A DNA stretch of 64,000 bases from Crossiella sp. CA-258035 (GCF_030064675.1 NZ_CP116413.1:5860001-5924000); one strand, 5' to 3'. Positions 19,503 through 27,962 are shown, numbered from the stretch's first letter. The notes: a model not told the origin generated them from the letters alone. Made by a program: numbers and translations.

Positions 19503-20129
19503 GGTGACCCCTATCCGGGTTCTGCAACCGACAGAAGGCAAGCCCCACCCAGCTCCGAGCACTATTCGTGATCGGCGGCCGACACATCCGCATCCCTCGA
19601 ACCCGCTGCCCTTAGTACGGTTTGGAGTTCGCACTCTCCATGACCGGCGACGACCAGCAAAGACCCATATCAAGTATATTGAAGCCGGTCCTGGGGTTTT
19701 GCAGAAAATTTGAGCTGCGCTTGATCCAGGAACTCGCTGGTTTCGAAGAGGGCAGCCCTGGAGTTACGTGCTGATGACAGGTTCCCGCCAGCTCGCGGCC
19801 GGTACGGCCCGTTCCCGCCCCGGCGGAACAGAAACCTCGATTCCAGGATCCTTTGGCCACAGCCGGTCTCACTCCTAGCAGTTTCCCGGTCCCGGCCAGC
19901 CGAGACTCGCCTGCGACGGCCACCTCTCCCCGGGATGCGCGGACCCCGGCGATAACCCGACGCCGGGGCCGCGCCTCCCCCATCCGCCGAGGCAGCCGGG
20001 GCCGTCGCAAGATCCACATCATCTAGCCATTTCCAAGTGCCGCAACTGTTTCATTAGTCCGAAGAGCGGGTGAGTCACCCTGATGGTCCACTCGCGACAC
20101 CGCACTTGTGACCGCATCAAGGAGACCGC
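19503..20129. other. 627-bp divergent intergenic region with an AT-rich patch
   Basis: No convincing gene is visible; open frames on the minus strand lack family features or a good ribosome binding site. The region separates the LAL operon from the GDP-mannose dehydratase. It contains an AT-rich stretch near 19661-19720, rare in this window, suggesting promoter DNA. Two weak partial matches to the PimM box occur at 19875-19890 (11/16) and 20023-20038 (10/16); I do not call them sites. Confidence 0.6.
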
Positions 20130-21161
20130 GTGTGTAGGCGAGCGCTGATCACTGGAGTTACCGGACAGGACGGCTCCTACCTGGCCGAGTACCTGCTGGA
20201 GCAGGGATACCAGGTGTGGGGCCTGATCCGTGGGCAGTCCAACCCGCGCAAGTCGCGGGTGAGCAGGCTGGTCAAGGACCTGTCGTTCGTGGACGGGGAC
20301 CTGCTCGACCAGGGCAGCCTGATCTCGGCGGTGGACATGGTCCAGCCGGACGAGGTCTACAACCTGGGCGCGATCTCCTTCGTGCCGCTGTCCTGGCAGC
20401 AGGCCGAGCTGGTCACCGAGGTCAACGGCATGGGCGCGCTGCGCATGCTGGAGGCGATCCGGCTGGTCTGCGGCCTGGACAAGTCCCGGACCGGCGGCAA
20501 CGACCAGATCCGGTTCTACCAGGCCTCCTCCTCGGAGATGTTCGGCAAGGTGGCCGAGACCCCGCAGAGCGAGACCACCATCTTCCACCCCCGCAGCCCC
20601 TACGGCGTGGCCAAGGCCTACGGCCACTTCATCACCAAGAACTACCGCGAGTCCTTCGGCATGTACGGGGTCTCCGGCATCCTGTTCAACCACGAGTCGC
20701 CCCGCCGCGGCGCCGAGTTCGTCACCCGCAAGATCTCCCTCGCGGTGGCCCAGATCAAGCTCGGCCTGCAGAAGGAGCTGCGCCTTGGCAACCTGGACGC
20801 GGTGCGCGACTGGGGTTTCGCCGGGGACTACGTGCGGGCCATGCACCTGATGCTGCAGCAGGACGAGCCCACCGACTACGTCATCGGCACCGGCCGGATG
20901 CATTCGGTGAAGGACGCGGTCCGGATCGCCTTCGAGGCGGTGGACCTGGACTGGCGCGACTACGTGGTCATCGACCCCGAACTGGTGCGCCCCGCCGAGG
21001 TGGAGACCCTGTGCGCGGATGCCAGCCGGGCCCAGGTGGAACTCGGCTGGAAGCCCAGCGTGGACTTCACCGAACTGATGAACATGATGGTGGAGTCCGA
21101 TCTCCGCTCGGCCACCAGGAACAACCAGATCGAGGAACTGCTGCCCGCCGCTGGCTGGTAG
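20130..21161 (+). CDS. GDP-mannose 4,6-dehydratase
   Basis: This 343-residue extended SDR has the Rossmann motif ITGVTGQDGSYLAEYL at residues 7-22. The catalytic serine-glutamate segment is YQASSSEMFG, and Tyr and Lys lie in SPYGVAKAYGH. The NHESPRRG substrate loop is characteristic of Gmd enzymes. It makes GDP-4-keto-6-deoxymannose, the precursor of mycosamine, D-rhamnose or perosamine. The start is GTG 20130, with AAGGAGACC upstream. Polyene clusters carry the same enzyme (NysDIII) for mycosamine. Here it sits among genes of a dTDP-type pathway, so the cluster may use two sugar-nucleotide pools. Confidence 0.95.
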   Translation: MCRRALITGVTGQDGSYLAEYLLEQGYQVWGLIRGQSNPRKSRVSRLVKDLSFVDGDLLDQGSLISAVDMVQPDEVYNLGAISFVPLSWQQAELVTEVNGMGALRMLEAIRLVCGLDKSRTGGNDQIRFYQASSSEMFGKVAETPQSETTIFHPRSPYGVAKAYGHFITKNYRESFGMYGVSGILFNHESPRRGAEFVTRKISLAVAQIKLGLQKELRLGNLDAVRDWGFAGDYVRAMHLMLQQDEPTDYVIGTGRMHSVKDAVRIAFEAVDLDWRDYVVIDPELVRPAEVETLCADASRAQVELGWKPSVDFTELMNMMVESDLRSATRNNQIEELLPAAGW

Positions 21162-21175
21162 TCCGCAGTACTCCC

Positions 21176-21207
21176 GGCGCGCCGGCGGACCCACCCGCCG
21201 GCGCGCC
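21176..21207 (+). terminator. Hairpin after the GDP-mannose dehydratase gene
   Basis: A perfect 13-bp GC-only stem (GGCGCGCCGGCGG at 21176-21188 pairs with 21195-21207) closes a 6-nt loop. It lies 15 bp past the stop codon. Confidence 0.75.
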
Positions 21208-21272
21208 GTTGTGTTGTCAGCCGAACGAAGGACAAGGGACGACAAAGGCTGTCCGACTTCGGACACACGACC

Positions 21273-21303
21273 GGGCCGGTACGACAGCGGGTCGTACCGG
21301 CCC
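21273..21303 (-). terminator. Hairpin after the DUF5988-like gene
   Basis: A perfect 13-bp stem (GGGCCGGTACGAC at 21273-21285 pairs with 21291-21303) closes a 5-nt loop. It sits 17 bp past the stop of the minus-strand small gene and also faces the converging dehydratase gene. Confidence 0.7.
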
Positions 21304-21319
21304 TGATCGGCAGATCACT

Positions 21320-21526
21320 TCATTCCGCGATCTTCGTGCTCCCGCACCAGGTGTAGACCGGCAGGTTCTCCTCGCCGATCCGACGGTTCTGGCCGTGGTA
21401 GGCGAAGTGCTCGTACCCCGCCCCGAATGCCACCTTGATTTTCTCGTCGAGCCGGTCCACGTGCCAGACCTGCTCAATCCTGGACTGCTCGACCGGACCG
21501 CCGGACAAAAAGATTCGAGTGCTCAT
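21320..21526 (-). CDS. Small DUF5988-like protein of unknown function
   Basis: This 68-residue soluble protein opens with an LSGGP motif, has GYEHF near residue 37 and ends in a W-x-G-x-T-K-I-A-E tail. That layout recalls the DUF5988 family of actinomycete secondary-metabolite loci, from memory. The ATG at 21526 has a strong GAGGAGG site 9 nt upstream. A PimM-like box lies 47-62 bp upstream, so the gene is probably expressed with the cluster. Its function is unknown. Confidence 0.75.
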   Translation of the reverse strand: MSTRIFLSGGPVEQSRIEQVWHVDRLDEKIKVAFGAGYEHFAYHGQNRRIGEENLPVYTWCGSTKIAE

Positions 21527-21572
21527 CTTTCGATGCCTCCTCTGGGTTATCTTTATTGTGCGACATTCGTCA

Positions 21573-21588
21573 CTAGGGAAATCGCCAA
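21573..21588 (-). promoter_or_regulatory. PimM-like box upstream of the DUF5988-like gene
   Basis: The plus strand reads CTAGGGAAATCGCCAA, 14 of 16 against the PimM consensus with a perfect left half-site. It lies 47-62 bp upstream of ATG 21526, inside the 84-bp gap after the thioesterase stop. Confidence 0.65.
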
Positions 21589-21610
21589 AGGACGCGGTCC
21601 TGGAGTTTCG

Positions 21611-22393
21611 TCACACCGCCGTGCGGCCTGCGGCCAGCGCCCGGGTCAGCTGGGCGCGCACCGCGTCCTGGTGCTCGGCGAGGAAGAAGTGGCCGCCGGG
21701 GTACACCTCGACCCGGAACTCGCCCTCGGTGTGCCCGCGCCATGCCTCCGCCTCGGCCATGGTGGTCTTCGGGTCGGCGTCTCCGGTGAGCACGGTGATC
21801 GGCGTGCGCAGCCGGCGGTCGGCCGGGGCCCGGTAGGTCTCGATGGCCCGGTAGTCGTTGCGCAGCGCGGGCAGGCTCATCCGCAGGATCTCCTCATCGG
21901 CCAGCACCGCGCCGGAGGTCCCGTTGAGAGTGGCCATCTCGGCGATGATCGCGTCATCGCCGAGCAGATGAACCCGTTCCGGCCGGGTGGTCGAGGGAGC
22001 CCGCCGCCCGGAGGCGACCAGCTCCACCGCACCGGCGCCCGCGCGCTCCAGCCGGAGCGCGAGCTCGAAACCGATCGCCGCGCCCATGCTGTGCCCGAAC
22101 AACACCGTCGGTTTGGGCGTCAACCGGGCAAGCTCATCGGCAATGTGGTCAGCCAGTCTCTCAATATCCGGGACACCTTGATCGCGCAGCCGGTCCTGCC
22201 GGCCCGGATACTGGATCGCGACCACGTCGACCGCGGGCGCGAGCTTCTGGGATACCGGGTAGTAGAAGCTGGCCGAACCCCCGGCGTGCGGTAAGCACAC
22301 CAGTCTGGTACTACTTGCCGCCGAGGGGTGGAACCGTCGGATCCACTGGGTCGTCTCGGTATCGGCTATCGCCACGGGCGTTCCCTTCGTCAT
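21611..22393 (-). CDS. Type II thioesterase (NysE/PimI-like)
   Basis: This 260-residue alpha/beta hydrolase has LVCLPHAGGSASFYYP near residues 31-46, Ser102 in GHSMG, Asp in TGDADPKT and a C-terminal GGHFFL histidine. Such discrete thioesterases clear misprimed acyl groups from PKS carrier domains. ATG 22393 begins 2 bp after the stop of the PAS-LuxR gene, so the two are probably co-transcribed. A slightly longer in-frame start would overlap the regulator. Confidence 0.93.
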   Translation of the reverse strand: MTKGTPVAIADTETTQWIRRFHPSAASSTRLVCLPHAGGSASFYYPVSQKLAPAVDVVAIQYPGRQDRLRDQGVPDIERLADHIADELARLTPKPTVLFGHSMGAAIGFELALRLERAGAGAVELVASGRRAPSTTRPERVHLLGDDAIIAEMATLNGTSGAVLADEEILRMSLPALRNDYRAIETYRAPADRRLRTPITVLTGDADPKTTMAEAEAWRGHTEGEFRVEVYPGGHFFLAEHQDAVRAQLTRALAAGRTAV

Positions 22394-22395
22394 GT

Positions 22396-23082
22396 TCACT
22401 TGACGTAGCTGGGCAGCACCCGGGGTGGCCACGAACCCACCCCGAACAGGCCCATAGAATACGCCTTGGAAACCAGCGCGGGACGGTTCTTCGCCTTCAA
22501 CCGGCGCAACAGCGTGGTCACGTGGTATTCGACGCCGCCCCGGCTCAGGTGGAGCATGGAGGCGAGCTGCACGGTGGAAATCCCGGCCGCCACGCCTTCC
22601 AGAATGCGCGCGTCCATGTCCGTGAGCAGCTTCCGGCTCGATGACAGCATGTGACCACTGCGGTCGCTGGCCTCCGGGCGCACGATGACCATGATGCGCT
22701 GCACCTTGCCACCCTCGCCTGCCACCGCCACCCCGGTCAGCTCACCGCTGAAGTCCGGCTCGCCGCTGCGCAGGCCCGCGATCTGGCTGGTGAACCGGGT
22801 CTTCTGCCCGTCGAGCAGTCGGCCGAGGCCCTGCGTGACGCTTTCCCGCACGCTGGCGTGCAGCAGCTCCACGAACGTTCGCCCGCAGGTGTCGCCCGCA
22901 GACCTGCCAAAGAGACGAAGGAGCTTCGCGTTGGCCTCGATGACCCGGAGTGACGAGTCCAGCGTCGCCACACAGATTCCGGACTGGTCGAAGAGAGACC
23001 TGACTATTTCCTGCGCGTCGTCAACCTTCCGCATTCCGCTAACCGACTCATGCAAAGCCGTCGCCGCCACGTCAGCACTCAT
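22396..23082 (-). CDS. PAS-LuxR transcriptional regulator (PimM/AmphRIV/NysRIV-like)
   Basis: This 228-residue protein has an N-terminal PAS domain (about 30-130), including SLRVIEANAKLLRLFGRSAGD and CGRTFVELLHASVRE. A LuxR helix-turn-helix (about 155-215) follows, with DARILEGVAAGIST and GGVEYHVTTLLRRLK. The whole layout, down to the AYSMG and WPP tail, matches PimM, the polyene pathway activator. ATG 23082 follows GGGAGGA by 9 nt. Four PimM-like boxes in this cluster are its likely targets. It is transcribed with the thioesterase gene. Confidence 0.94.
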   Translation of the reverse strand: MSADVAATALHESVSGMRKVDDAQEIVRSLFDQSGICVATLDSSLRVIEANAKLLRLFGRSAGDTCGRTFVELLHASVRESVTQGLGRLLDGQKTRFTSQIAGLRSGEPDFSGELTGVAVAGEGGKVQRIMVIVRPEASDRSGHMLSSSRKLLTDMDARILEGVAAGISTVQLASMLHLSRGGVEYHVTTLLRRLKAKNRPALVSKAYSMGLFGVGSWPPRVLPSYVK

Positions 23083-23559
23083 CGGATGATCAGTCCTCCC
23101 GTTGAGAGATTGTGATCCAAACCCGCCCGGCACCTTCACCCGGTTGGGTGGCCCCTTACGGAATGGATCGTCTGTGGCCACCCAAGTCATGTCAACGAGA
23201 GTCCAACAGCCTGTCTTAACACTGTGGTCCGCAGGCGGAGCAGGTTCGGACCGTGCGGACCCCCGCAATGACCTGGAGCAATGCGGCCAGTTGGCGGTAG
23301 CCGGACCGGCGACCACCGGCCAATTCGACCGGTTTTGTGACCGAACGCAGCCGACAATCACCCGCAGTAGCCGGATAGGCGGCCTTCTCCGATGATTGCG
23401 AATGGAAGTACTACATTTCCTGTCATCCACACCCGCACGGCACCTCAACTGGACCTCAAGAGCGGGCAGTCACCGATTTGACTAATTCTTGAGGTAGGGA
23501 CATAACCGCGGTGTCGATAAGGTGCCTGGCGATTTCCGGACGCGGTCTAGGCTGGGCTG
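23083..23559. other. 477-bp divergent gap at the right edge of the biosynthetic cluster
   Basis: The gap lies between the PAS-LuxR gene and the SGNH hydrolase. No gene, repeat or clear operator is visible. The open frame that extends the regulator upstream lacks domain similarity. Gene content changes here from pathway genes to general metabolism, so I take this as the cluster boundary. Confidence 0.6.
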
Positions 23560-24708
23560 GTGATCACCCGACCCATCACCGCGGACCTGGTGCGCGGCGC
23601 GCTGGAACTGGAGCGCACCGAGCACGGTCTCCGGCCGCACCGCCTGCCGGCCCGCGCCCGCGCGCAGTGCGCCGACGGCCAGCTGGCCATGGCCGAGGCC
23701 CAGCCTTCCGGTGTCCGCCTGGTCTTCCGCACCACCGCCACGGCCATCGAGCTGGACACCCTGCGCACCACGATGGCCTACCAGGGCGCGCCCCCGCGGC
23801 CCGACGGCGTCTACGACCTGCTCGTCGACGGCGAGCTGACCGCGAAGGCGAGCACCACCGGCGGCAACACCGTGCTGATCGACCTGGCCACCGGCACCAC
23901 CCAGGCCCAGCAGGGTCCGGTCGGCACGGTCCGCTTCGGAGGACTGCCCGAGCGCGCCAAGCAGGTGGAGATCTGGCTGCCGCACAACGAGCTGACCGAG
24001 CTGGCCGACCTGCGCACCGACGCCCCGATCGAGCCCGTGCCACCGCAGGGCCGCACCTGGCTGCACCACGGCAGCTCGATCAGCCACGGCTCCAACGCGG
24101 CCAGCCCCACCGGCACCTGGCCCGCGCTGGCCGCGGCGAGCGCGGGCGTGCAACTGGTCAACCTCGGTTTCAGCGGCAGCGCCCTGCTGGACCCGTTCAC
24201 CGCGCGCACCCTGCGCGACACCCCGGCCGAGGTGATCAGCCTCAAGCTGGGCATCAACCTGGTCAACCTCGACCTGATGCGGCTGCGCGCCTTCGGCCCC
24301 GCGGTGCACGGCTTCCTGGACACCATCCGCGAGGGCCACCCGGAGACCCCGCTGCTGGTGGTCTCCCCCATCCTGTGCCCGATCCACGAGCACACCCCCG
24401 GCCCCGGCATGCCCGACTTCAGCACCGGCCAGGTCCTCTTCCACGCCACCGGCGAACCCGCCCCCGGCAGGCTGACGCTCACCGTCATCCGCGCGGAACT
24501 GGCCCGCATCGTCGAGCAGCGCCAGGCCGAGGACGCCAACCTGCACTACCTGGACGGCCGCGAGCTCTACGGCGAAGCCGACTTCGCCGAGCTGCCGCTG
24601 CCCGACCGGCTGCACCCGGACGCCGCCACCCACCGCCGCATCGGGGCCCGCTTCGCCGCACTGGCCTTCGGCCCCGGCGGCCCGCTGAGCAACGGAGCCG
24701 CACGGTGA
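23560..24708 (+). CDS. SGNH/GDSL-family hydrolase, cytoplasmic
   Basis: This 382-residue protein has an N-terminal beta-rich segment (about 1-160) of the kind seen in carbohydrate esterases. The SGNH domain begins at WLHHGSSISHG (block I serine). The catalytic Asp-His pair is in DRLHPD near the C-terminus. It should hydrolyse an ester, perhaps acyl groups on sugars. There is no signal peptide. The ATG at 23560 lacks an obvious strong binding site. The stop overlaps the next gene as GTGA. Confidence 0.85.
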   Translation: MITRPITADLVRGALELERTEHGLRPHRLPARARAQCADGQLAMAEAQPSGVRLVFRTTATAIELDTLRTTMAYQGAPPRPDGVYDLLVDGELTAKASTTGGNTVLIDLATGTTQAQQGPVGTVRFGGLPERAKQVEIWLPHNELTELADLRTDAPIEPVPPQGRTWLHHGSSISHGSNAASPTGTWPALAAASAGVQLVNLGFSGSALLDPFTARTLRDTPAEVISLKLGINLVNLDLMRLRAFGPAVHGFLDTIREGHPETPLLVVSPILCPIHEHTPGPGMPDFSTGQVLFHATGEPAPGRLTLTVIRAELARIVEQRQAEDANLHYLDGRELYGEADFAELPLPDRLHPDAATHRRIGARFAALAFGPGGPLSNGAAR

Positions 24709-25142
24709 CCGAACCGACCCACCGCGAACGCAACGCGATGATGATCGCCAAGATCCGCGAGACCGAACCGCAGCCCTGCACCGAGGGCCGCCACGTGCTC
24801 CGGGTGCTGTGCGTGCCCGGCCGCCGCACCGGCACGCCGCGCGAGGTGCCGCTGGCGGTGACCCAGCTGGACGGGCAGCGCTACGTCTGCTCGCCCAGCC
24901 GCCGCCGGGACTGGACCGCCAACCTGCTCGCCGCCGGTGCGTGCCGGATCGAGCAGGACCCGGGCCGGACCTATCGCGCGGAGCTGGTGGAAACGGACAT
25001 CGGGGCCACAGTCCTGGCCACCTATCTGGGCAACGTCCGGCCGGGCGGGGCGAACATGTGGCCGTTCCCGAAGGACGCGCCCGCCTCGGTGATCCGCGAG
25101 CACCTGACCGAGGTCGCGGTCATCCGCCTCATCCCGGCCTAG
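24705..25142 (+). CDS. F420-type nitroreductase/deazaflavin family protein (Ddn-like)
   Basis: This 145-residue protein carries GRRTGTPREVPL and RDWTANLLAAGACRIE, the split-barrel motifs of deazaflavin-dependent nitroreductases. The start is GTG 24705, overlapping the previous stop by 4 nt; the larger open frame through the hydrolase gene is a shadow. Its natural substrate cannot be inferred. It shares a transcript with the SGNH hydrolase and converges on DUF1330, with both stop codons inside one CTAG at 25139-25142. Confidence 0.85.
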   Translation: MTEPTHRERNAMMIAKIRETEPQPCTEGRHVLRVLCVPGRRTGTPREVPLAVTQLDGQRYVCSPSRRRDWTANLLAAGACRIEQDPGRTYRAELVETDIGATVLATYLGNVRPGGANMWPFPKDAPASVIREHLTEVAVIRLIPA

Positions 25143-25438
25143 GCTCGCCTGCCCTCGACGAAGAGCATCCGCAGCTCGATCGAGCCCTCCCGGAACTTCA
25201 CCGCCTCCTGGTACTCCGGCGAGTCGTGCCATTCGCGCAGCCGCGCCATGTCCGGGAACTCCAGCACCGTGACCACCCGGTCCGGCGAGGGCCAGCTGCC
25301 TGCCGCCACCTCCGGCGTCTGCCCCTGCACCAGGTAGCGGCCGCCGTAGCGGTGGATCGACGGTTCGGCCAGCGCGCGGTACTTCAGCGCGCCCTCCTCG
25401 TCCAGCTGCACGGCGTCCACCAGCACATACGCGGGCAT
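25139..25438 (-). CDS. DUF1330 family protein
   Basis: This 99-residue dimeric alpha/beta-barrel type protein has YGGRYLVQGQTPEV and the WHDSPEYQ motif of DUF1330. The function of the family is not established. ATG 25438 follows GGGAGCAGG. The gene diverges from a tetR gene across 86 bp that contain a short palindrome, so it may be its target. Confidence 0.88.
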   Translation of the reverse strand: MPAYVLVDAVQLDEEGALKYRALAEPSIHRYGGRYLVQGQTPEVAAGSWPSPDRVVTVLEFPDMARLREWHDSPEYQEAVKFREGSIELRMLFVEGRRA

Positions 25439-25460
25439 GCCTGCTCCCAAGGTCGTTTAC

Positions 25461-25473
25461 TACACGGTGTGTA
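25461..25473. promoter_or_regulatory. Candidate TetR operator
   Basis: TACAC-GGT-GTGTA is an inverted repeat with 5-bp arms. It lies 23 bp upstream of the DUF1330 start and 52 bp upstream of the divergent tetR start. Such placement is typical of autoregulated TetR operators. The arms are short. Confidence 0.4.
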
Positions 25474-25524
25474 CCTTTGACACGCCGGATACTACGGGAA
25501 CGCAGTAGAGTGTCAACGGTGCCG

Positions 25525-26229
25525 ATGACCACGGACCAGCCGCCCACCCGGCGGGAGCGGCTGCGCGCGGAGACCATCCGGGAGATCACCACCATCGCGC
25601 TGGCGCAGATGGCCGAGGGCGGGCCGGGCGCGATCTCGCTGCGCGGCATCGCGCGCGAGATGGGCATGACCGCCAGGGCCATCTACAGCTACTTCCCGAC
25701 CAGGGACGACCTGGTCACCGCGTTGATCGGCGGCTTGAGCGAGTCGCTGGCCGGCGCGCTGGAGTCCGCGCGGGACGCGGTACCGGCCAGCGAACCCGGC
25801 AACCGGCTGCTCGCCTGGGGCGAGGCCCTGCGGGCGTGGGCGGTGGCCAACCCGGCGGGCTTCCGGCTGGTCTACGGCGACCCGGTGCCCGGCTACCAGC
25901 CACCGCCCGGCGGACCGGCCGAACAGGCCGCGCGGCGGATCTGCGCCGGGCTCAACCAGCTGGTCGCCGAGGTCGGGCGGCCCAGGGCGGCGGACCAGGT
26001 GGACTGGTCGGCCTTCCCACCCGGGTACGCGGCCAAGGTGCGCGCGGACGTGCCCGAGGTCTCGCCCGCGGTGGTCTCGCTCGCGCTGCGGGTCTGGGGG
26101 CGGCTGCACGGGCTGGTCACGCTGGAGGTCTTCGGGCACCTGGGTTCGGTGTCCGCCGACCCGGCCGCGCTCTACCGGGCCGACCTGCTCGACCTGCTCG
26201 ACTCGGTGGGCGCCGATGTTCCTCGATGA
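25525..26229 (+). CDS. TetR family transcriptional regulator
   Basis: This 234-residue protein has an N-terminal helix-turn-helix (about 15-60: ISLRGIAREMGMTARAIYSYF). Its C-terminal ligand-binding domain is of the WHG type (TetR_C_33). ATG 25525 is chosen because the 16 upstream codons are poorly TetR-like; GTG 25519 is an alternative. It likely represses itself and the divergent DUF1330 gene. It overlaps the next gene by 14 nt. Confidence 0.9.
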   Translation: MTTDQPPTRRERLRAETIREITTIALAQMAEGGPGAISLRGIAREMGMTARAIYSYFPTRDDLVTALIGGLSESLAGALESARDAVPASEPGNRLLAWGEALRAWAVANPAGFRLVYGDPVPGYQPPPGGPAEQAARRICAGLNQLVAEVGRPRAADQVDWSAFPPGYAAKVRADVPEVSPAVVSLALRVWGRLHGLVTLEVFGHLGSVSADPAALYRADLLDLLDSVGADVPR

Positions 26230-26689
26230 GCAGCGGACCTGGGCGCTGCTGCGCGAGCTGGACACCGCCGAGCACCCCCGCGACTACAACAGCACCGCCA
26301 ACCGGGGCCGGTTCGAGCAGCTGGTGACCCGGGTGGAGGCGAGCTTCGGCCACTGCTCGGTCGAGCGCGAGGCGCAGTGGGTTCCGCACCACGGCACCAT
26401 CGTCATCCCGGCCGAGGCGACCGCCTCCACCGAGCACCTCACCCTCACCGTCTCCAACTTCGGCTCGCTGGTGGCGGTGACCCTGGGCAACCCGGGCAGC
26501 CACGACCAGGAAGAGGAGGACGTGCTCTTCGAGCAGGCCGACCGCGATCGCATCGGCGCGGCGCTGGCCGCCCTCGGCTACCACGCCATCTCCGAGCACC
26601 TGCTGTGGCAGACCTACGACGGGGCCGCCCCGCACCACAGCCGCCACGGGCGGTTCAGCTGGTGGGACCGCTTCTTCGACTACCTGTGA
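26216..26689 (+). CDS. Conserved hypothetical protein
   Basis: This 157-residue acidic protein is probably soluble, with no signal peptide or membrane segment. It has a central beta-rich part (HLTLTVSNFGSLVAVTLGNPG) and an aromatic C-terminus (FSWWDRFFDYL). I do not recognise the family. Its ATG is inside the end of the tetR gene, so it is co-translated with it. Its last 35 nt overlap the converging MFS gene. Confidence 0.75.
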   Translation: MFLDEQRTWALLRELDTAEHPRDYNSTANRGRFEQLVTRVEASFGHCSVEREAQWVPHHGTIVIPAEATASTEHLTLTVSNFGSLVAVTLGNPGSHDQEEEDVLFEQADRDRIGAALAALGYHAISEHLLWQTYDGAAPHHSRHGRFSWWDRFFDYL

Positions 26690-27962
26690 CCGGGCGGAAG
26701 GCCGGATCCCGGCCGAGCAGCAGCGTGCACCCCGCCGCGAGCAGCATGAACCCGGCGATGACCAGCATCCCGGCCCGGTAGTCCCCGGTCAGGTCGCGCA
26801 GCCAGCCGGTCAGGTAAGGGGCGAGGAAGCCGGAGGTGTTGGCCAGCGAGGCGATCACCGCGATGCCGCCGCTGGCCGCCGCCCCGGTCAGGAACGCGCC
26901 GGGCAGCTGCCACCACACCGGCAGGGTGATGAACGCGCCCACCGTGGTGACCGTGATCGCCAGCATGACCAGCACCGGCGAGTCCAGGTACAACGCGAGG
27001 CCCAGCGCCAGCGCGGCCGGGACCAGCGGGACGGCGATGTGCCGGATGCGCTCGCCGGTCCGGTCGGAGTGGCGGGCGTACCACCACATGGACAGCGCCG
27101 CCGCGGCCGAGGGCGCCGCGGCCACCAGGCCGATCTTGACAGTGGAAAGATCGCCGCGCAGACCGGCCACGATCTGCGGCAGGAAGAAGGTCAGCGCGTA
27201 CAGCCCGCCGCTGATGCCGAAGCCGATCAGCGCGATGAGGTAGACCCGCCGGTCCCGCAGGGCCGCGCGCAGCGAGCTCCGGCCGTGCCCGGCCACGTCC
27301 TCCCGGTCGGCGTCCAGCGCGGCGCGCAGCGCGGTCGCCTCCTCGGCGGGCAGCCAGCGGGCGGTCTCCGGGCGGTCCGGCAGCAGCACCAGCACCAGTC
27401 CACTGAGCAGCAGTGCGGGCAGGCCCTCGGCCAGCAGCATGAACCGCCAGCCGGCCAGCTCGATCAGCAGTGTGGACAGCGGGGTGCCGACGGCCACGGT
27501 GACCGGGACGGCCAGCATGAACAGCGCGGTGACCTGGCCGCGCTCGCGCCGGGGGAAGAACTCGGTGAGGTAGAGGATCATGCCGGGCAGGAACCCGGCC
27601 TCGCACACCCCGAGCAGGAACCGGAGCAGGTAGAAGCCGGTCTCGTCCTGGATGAACGCGGTGCCGGTGGCGCACAGGCCCCAGCCCAGGGTGATCACCG
27701 CGATCCACCGGCGCGCGCCGACCCGGCGCAGCACCTGGTTGCTGGGCAGCTCGAACAGCGTGTAGCCGACGAACAGCAGTCCCGCGCCCAGGCCGAAGAC
27801 GGTGCTGCTGAAGCCGAGCTCGGCGTTCATCCGCACCGCGGCCACACCGACGTTGACCCGGTCCAGGTAGTTGACGAAGTACAGCACCGCCAGGAACGGC
27901 AGCAGCCGCCAGCGGGCCCGGCCGATCGCGCGGGTGAGCGGGTCTGGCGTCAGTGCACGCAG
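26655..27962 (-). CDS. MFS transporter, anion:cation symporter (ACS) family
   Basis: About 435 residues with 12 predicted membrane segments. It carries the ACS features YFVNYLDRVNVGVAA in helix 1 and the RRVGARRW loop after helix 2. Relatives move organic anions such as sugar acids, and the mammalian sialin is in the same superfamily branch. No ATG, GTG or TTG is usable near the expected N-terminus. The candidates are CTG 27962, placed 9 nt after GGAAGG, and CTG 27953, which overlaps the VOC stop as CTGA. It is the last gene of the nanA-gntR-voc operon. Confidence 0.85.
   Translation of the reverse strand: MRALTPDPLTRAIGRARWRLLPFLAVLYFVNYLDRVNVGVAAVRMNAELGFSSTVFGLGAGLLFVGYTLFELPSNQVLRRVGARRWIAVITLGWGLCATGTAFIQDETGFYLLRFLLGVCEAGFLPGMILYLTEFFPRRERGQVTALFMLAVPVTVAVGTPLSTLLIELAGWRFMLLAEGLPALLLSGLVLVLLPDRPETARWLPAEEATALRAALDADREDVAGHGRSSLRAALRDRRVYLIALIGFGISGGLYALTFFLPQIVAGLRGDLSTVKIGLVAAAPSAAAALSMWWYARHSDRTGERIRHIAVPLVPAALALGLALYLDSPVLVMLAITVTTVGAFITLPVWWQLPGAFLTGAAASGGIAVIASLANTSGFLAPYLTGWLRDLTGDYRAGMLVIAGFMLLAAGCTLLLGRDPAFRPVTGSRRSGPTS

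Noticed and set aside
19612-20022. 136-codon minus-strand ORF in the LAL-gmd gap
   Set aside because: No ribosome binding site, no family similarity, and it covers the AT-rich promoter-like patch.
23491-23506. GTAGGGACATAACCGC as a fifth PimM-like box
   Set aside because: Only the left half-site matches; the right half diverges, and the downstream gene is outside the pathway.
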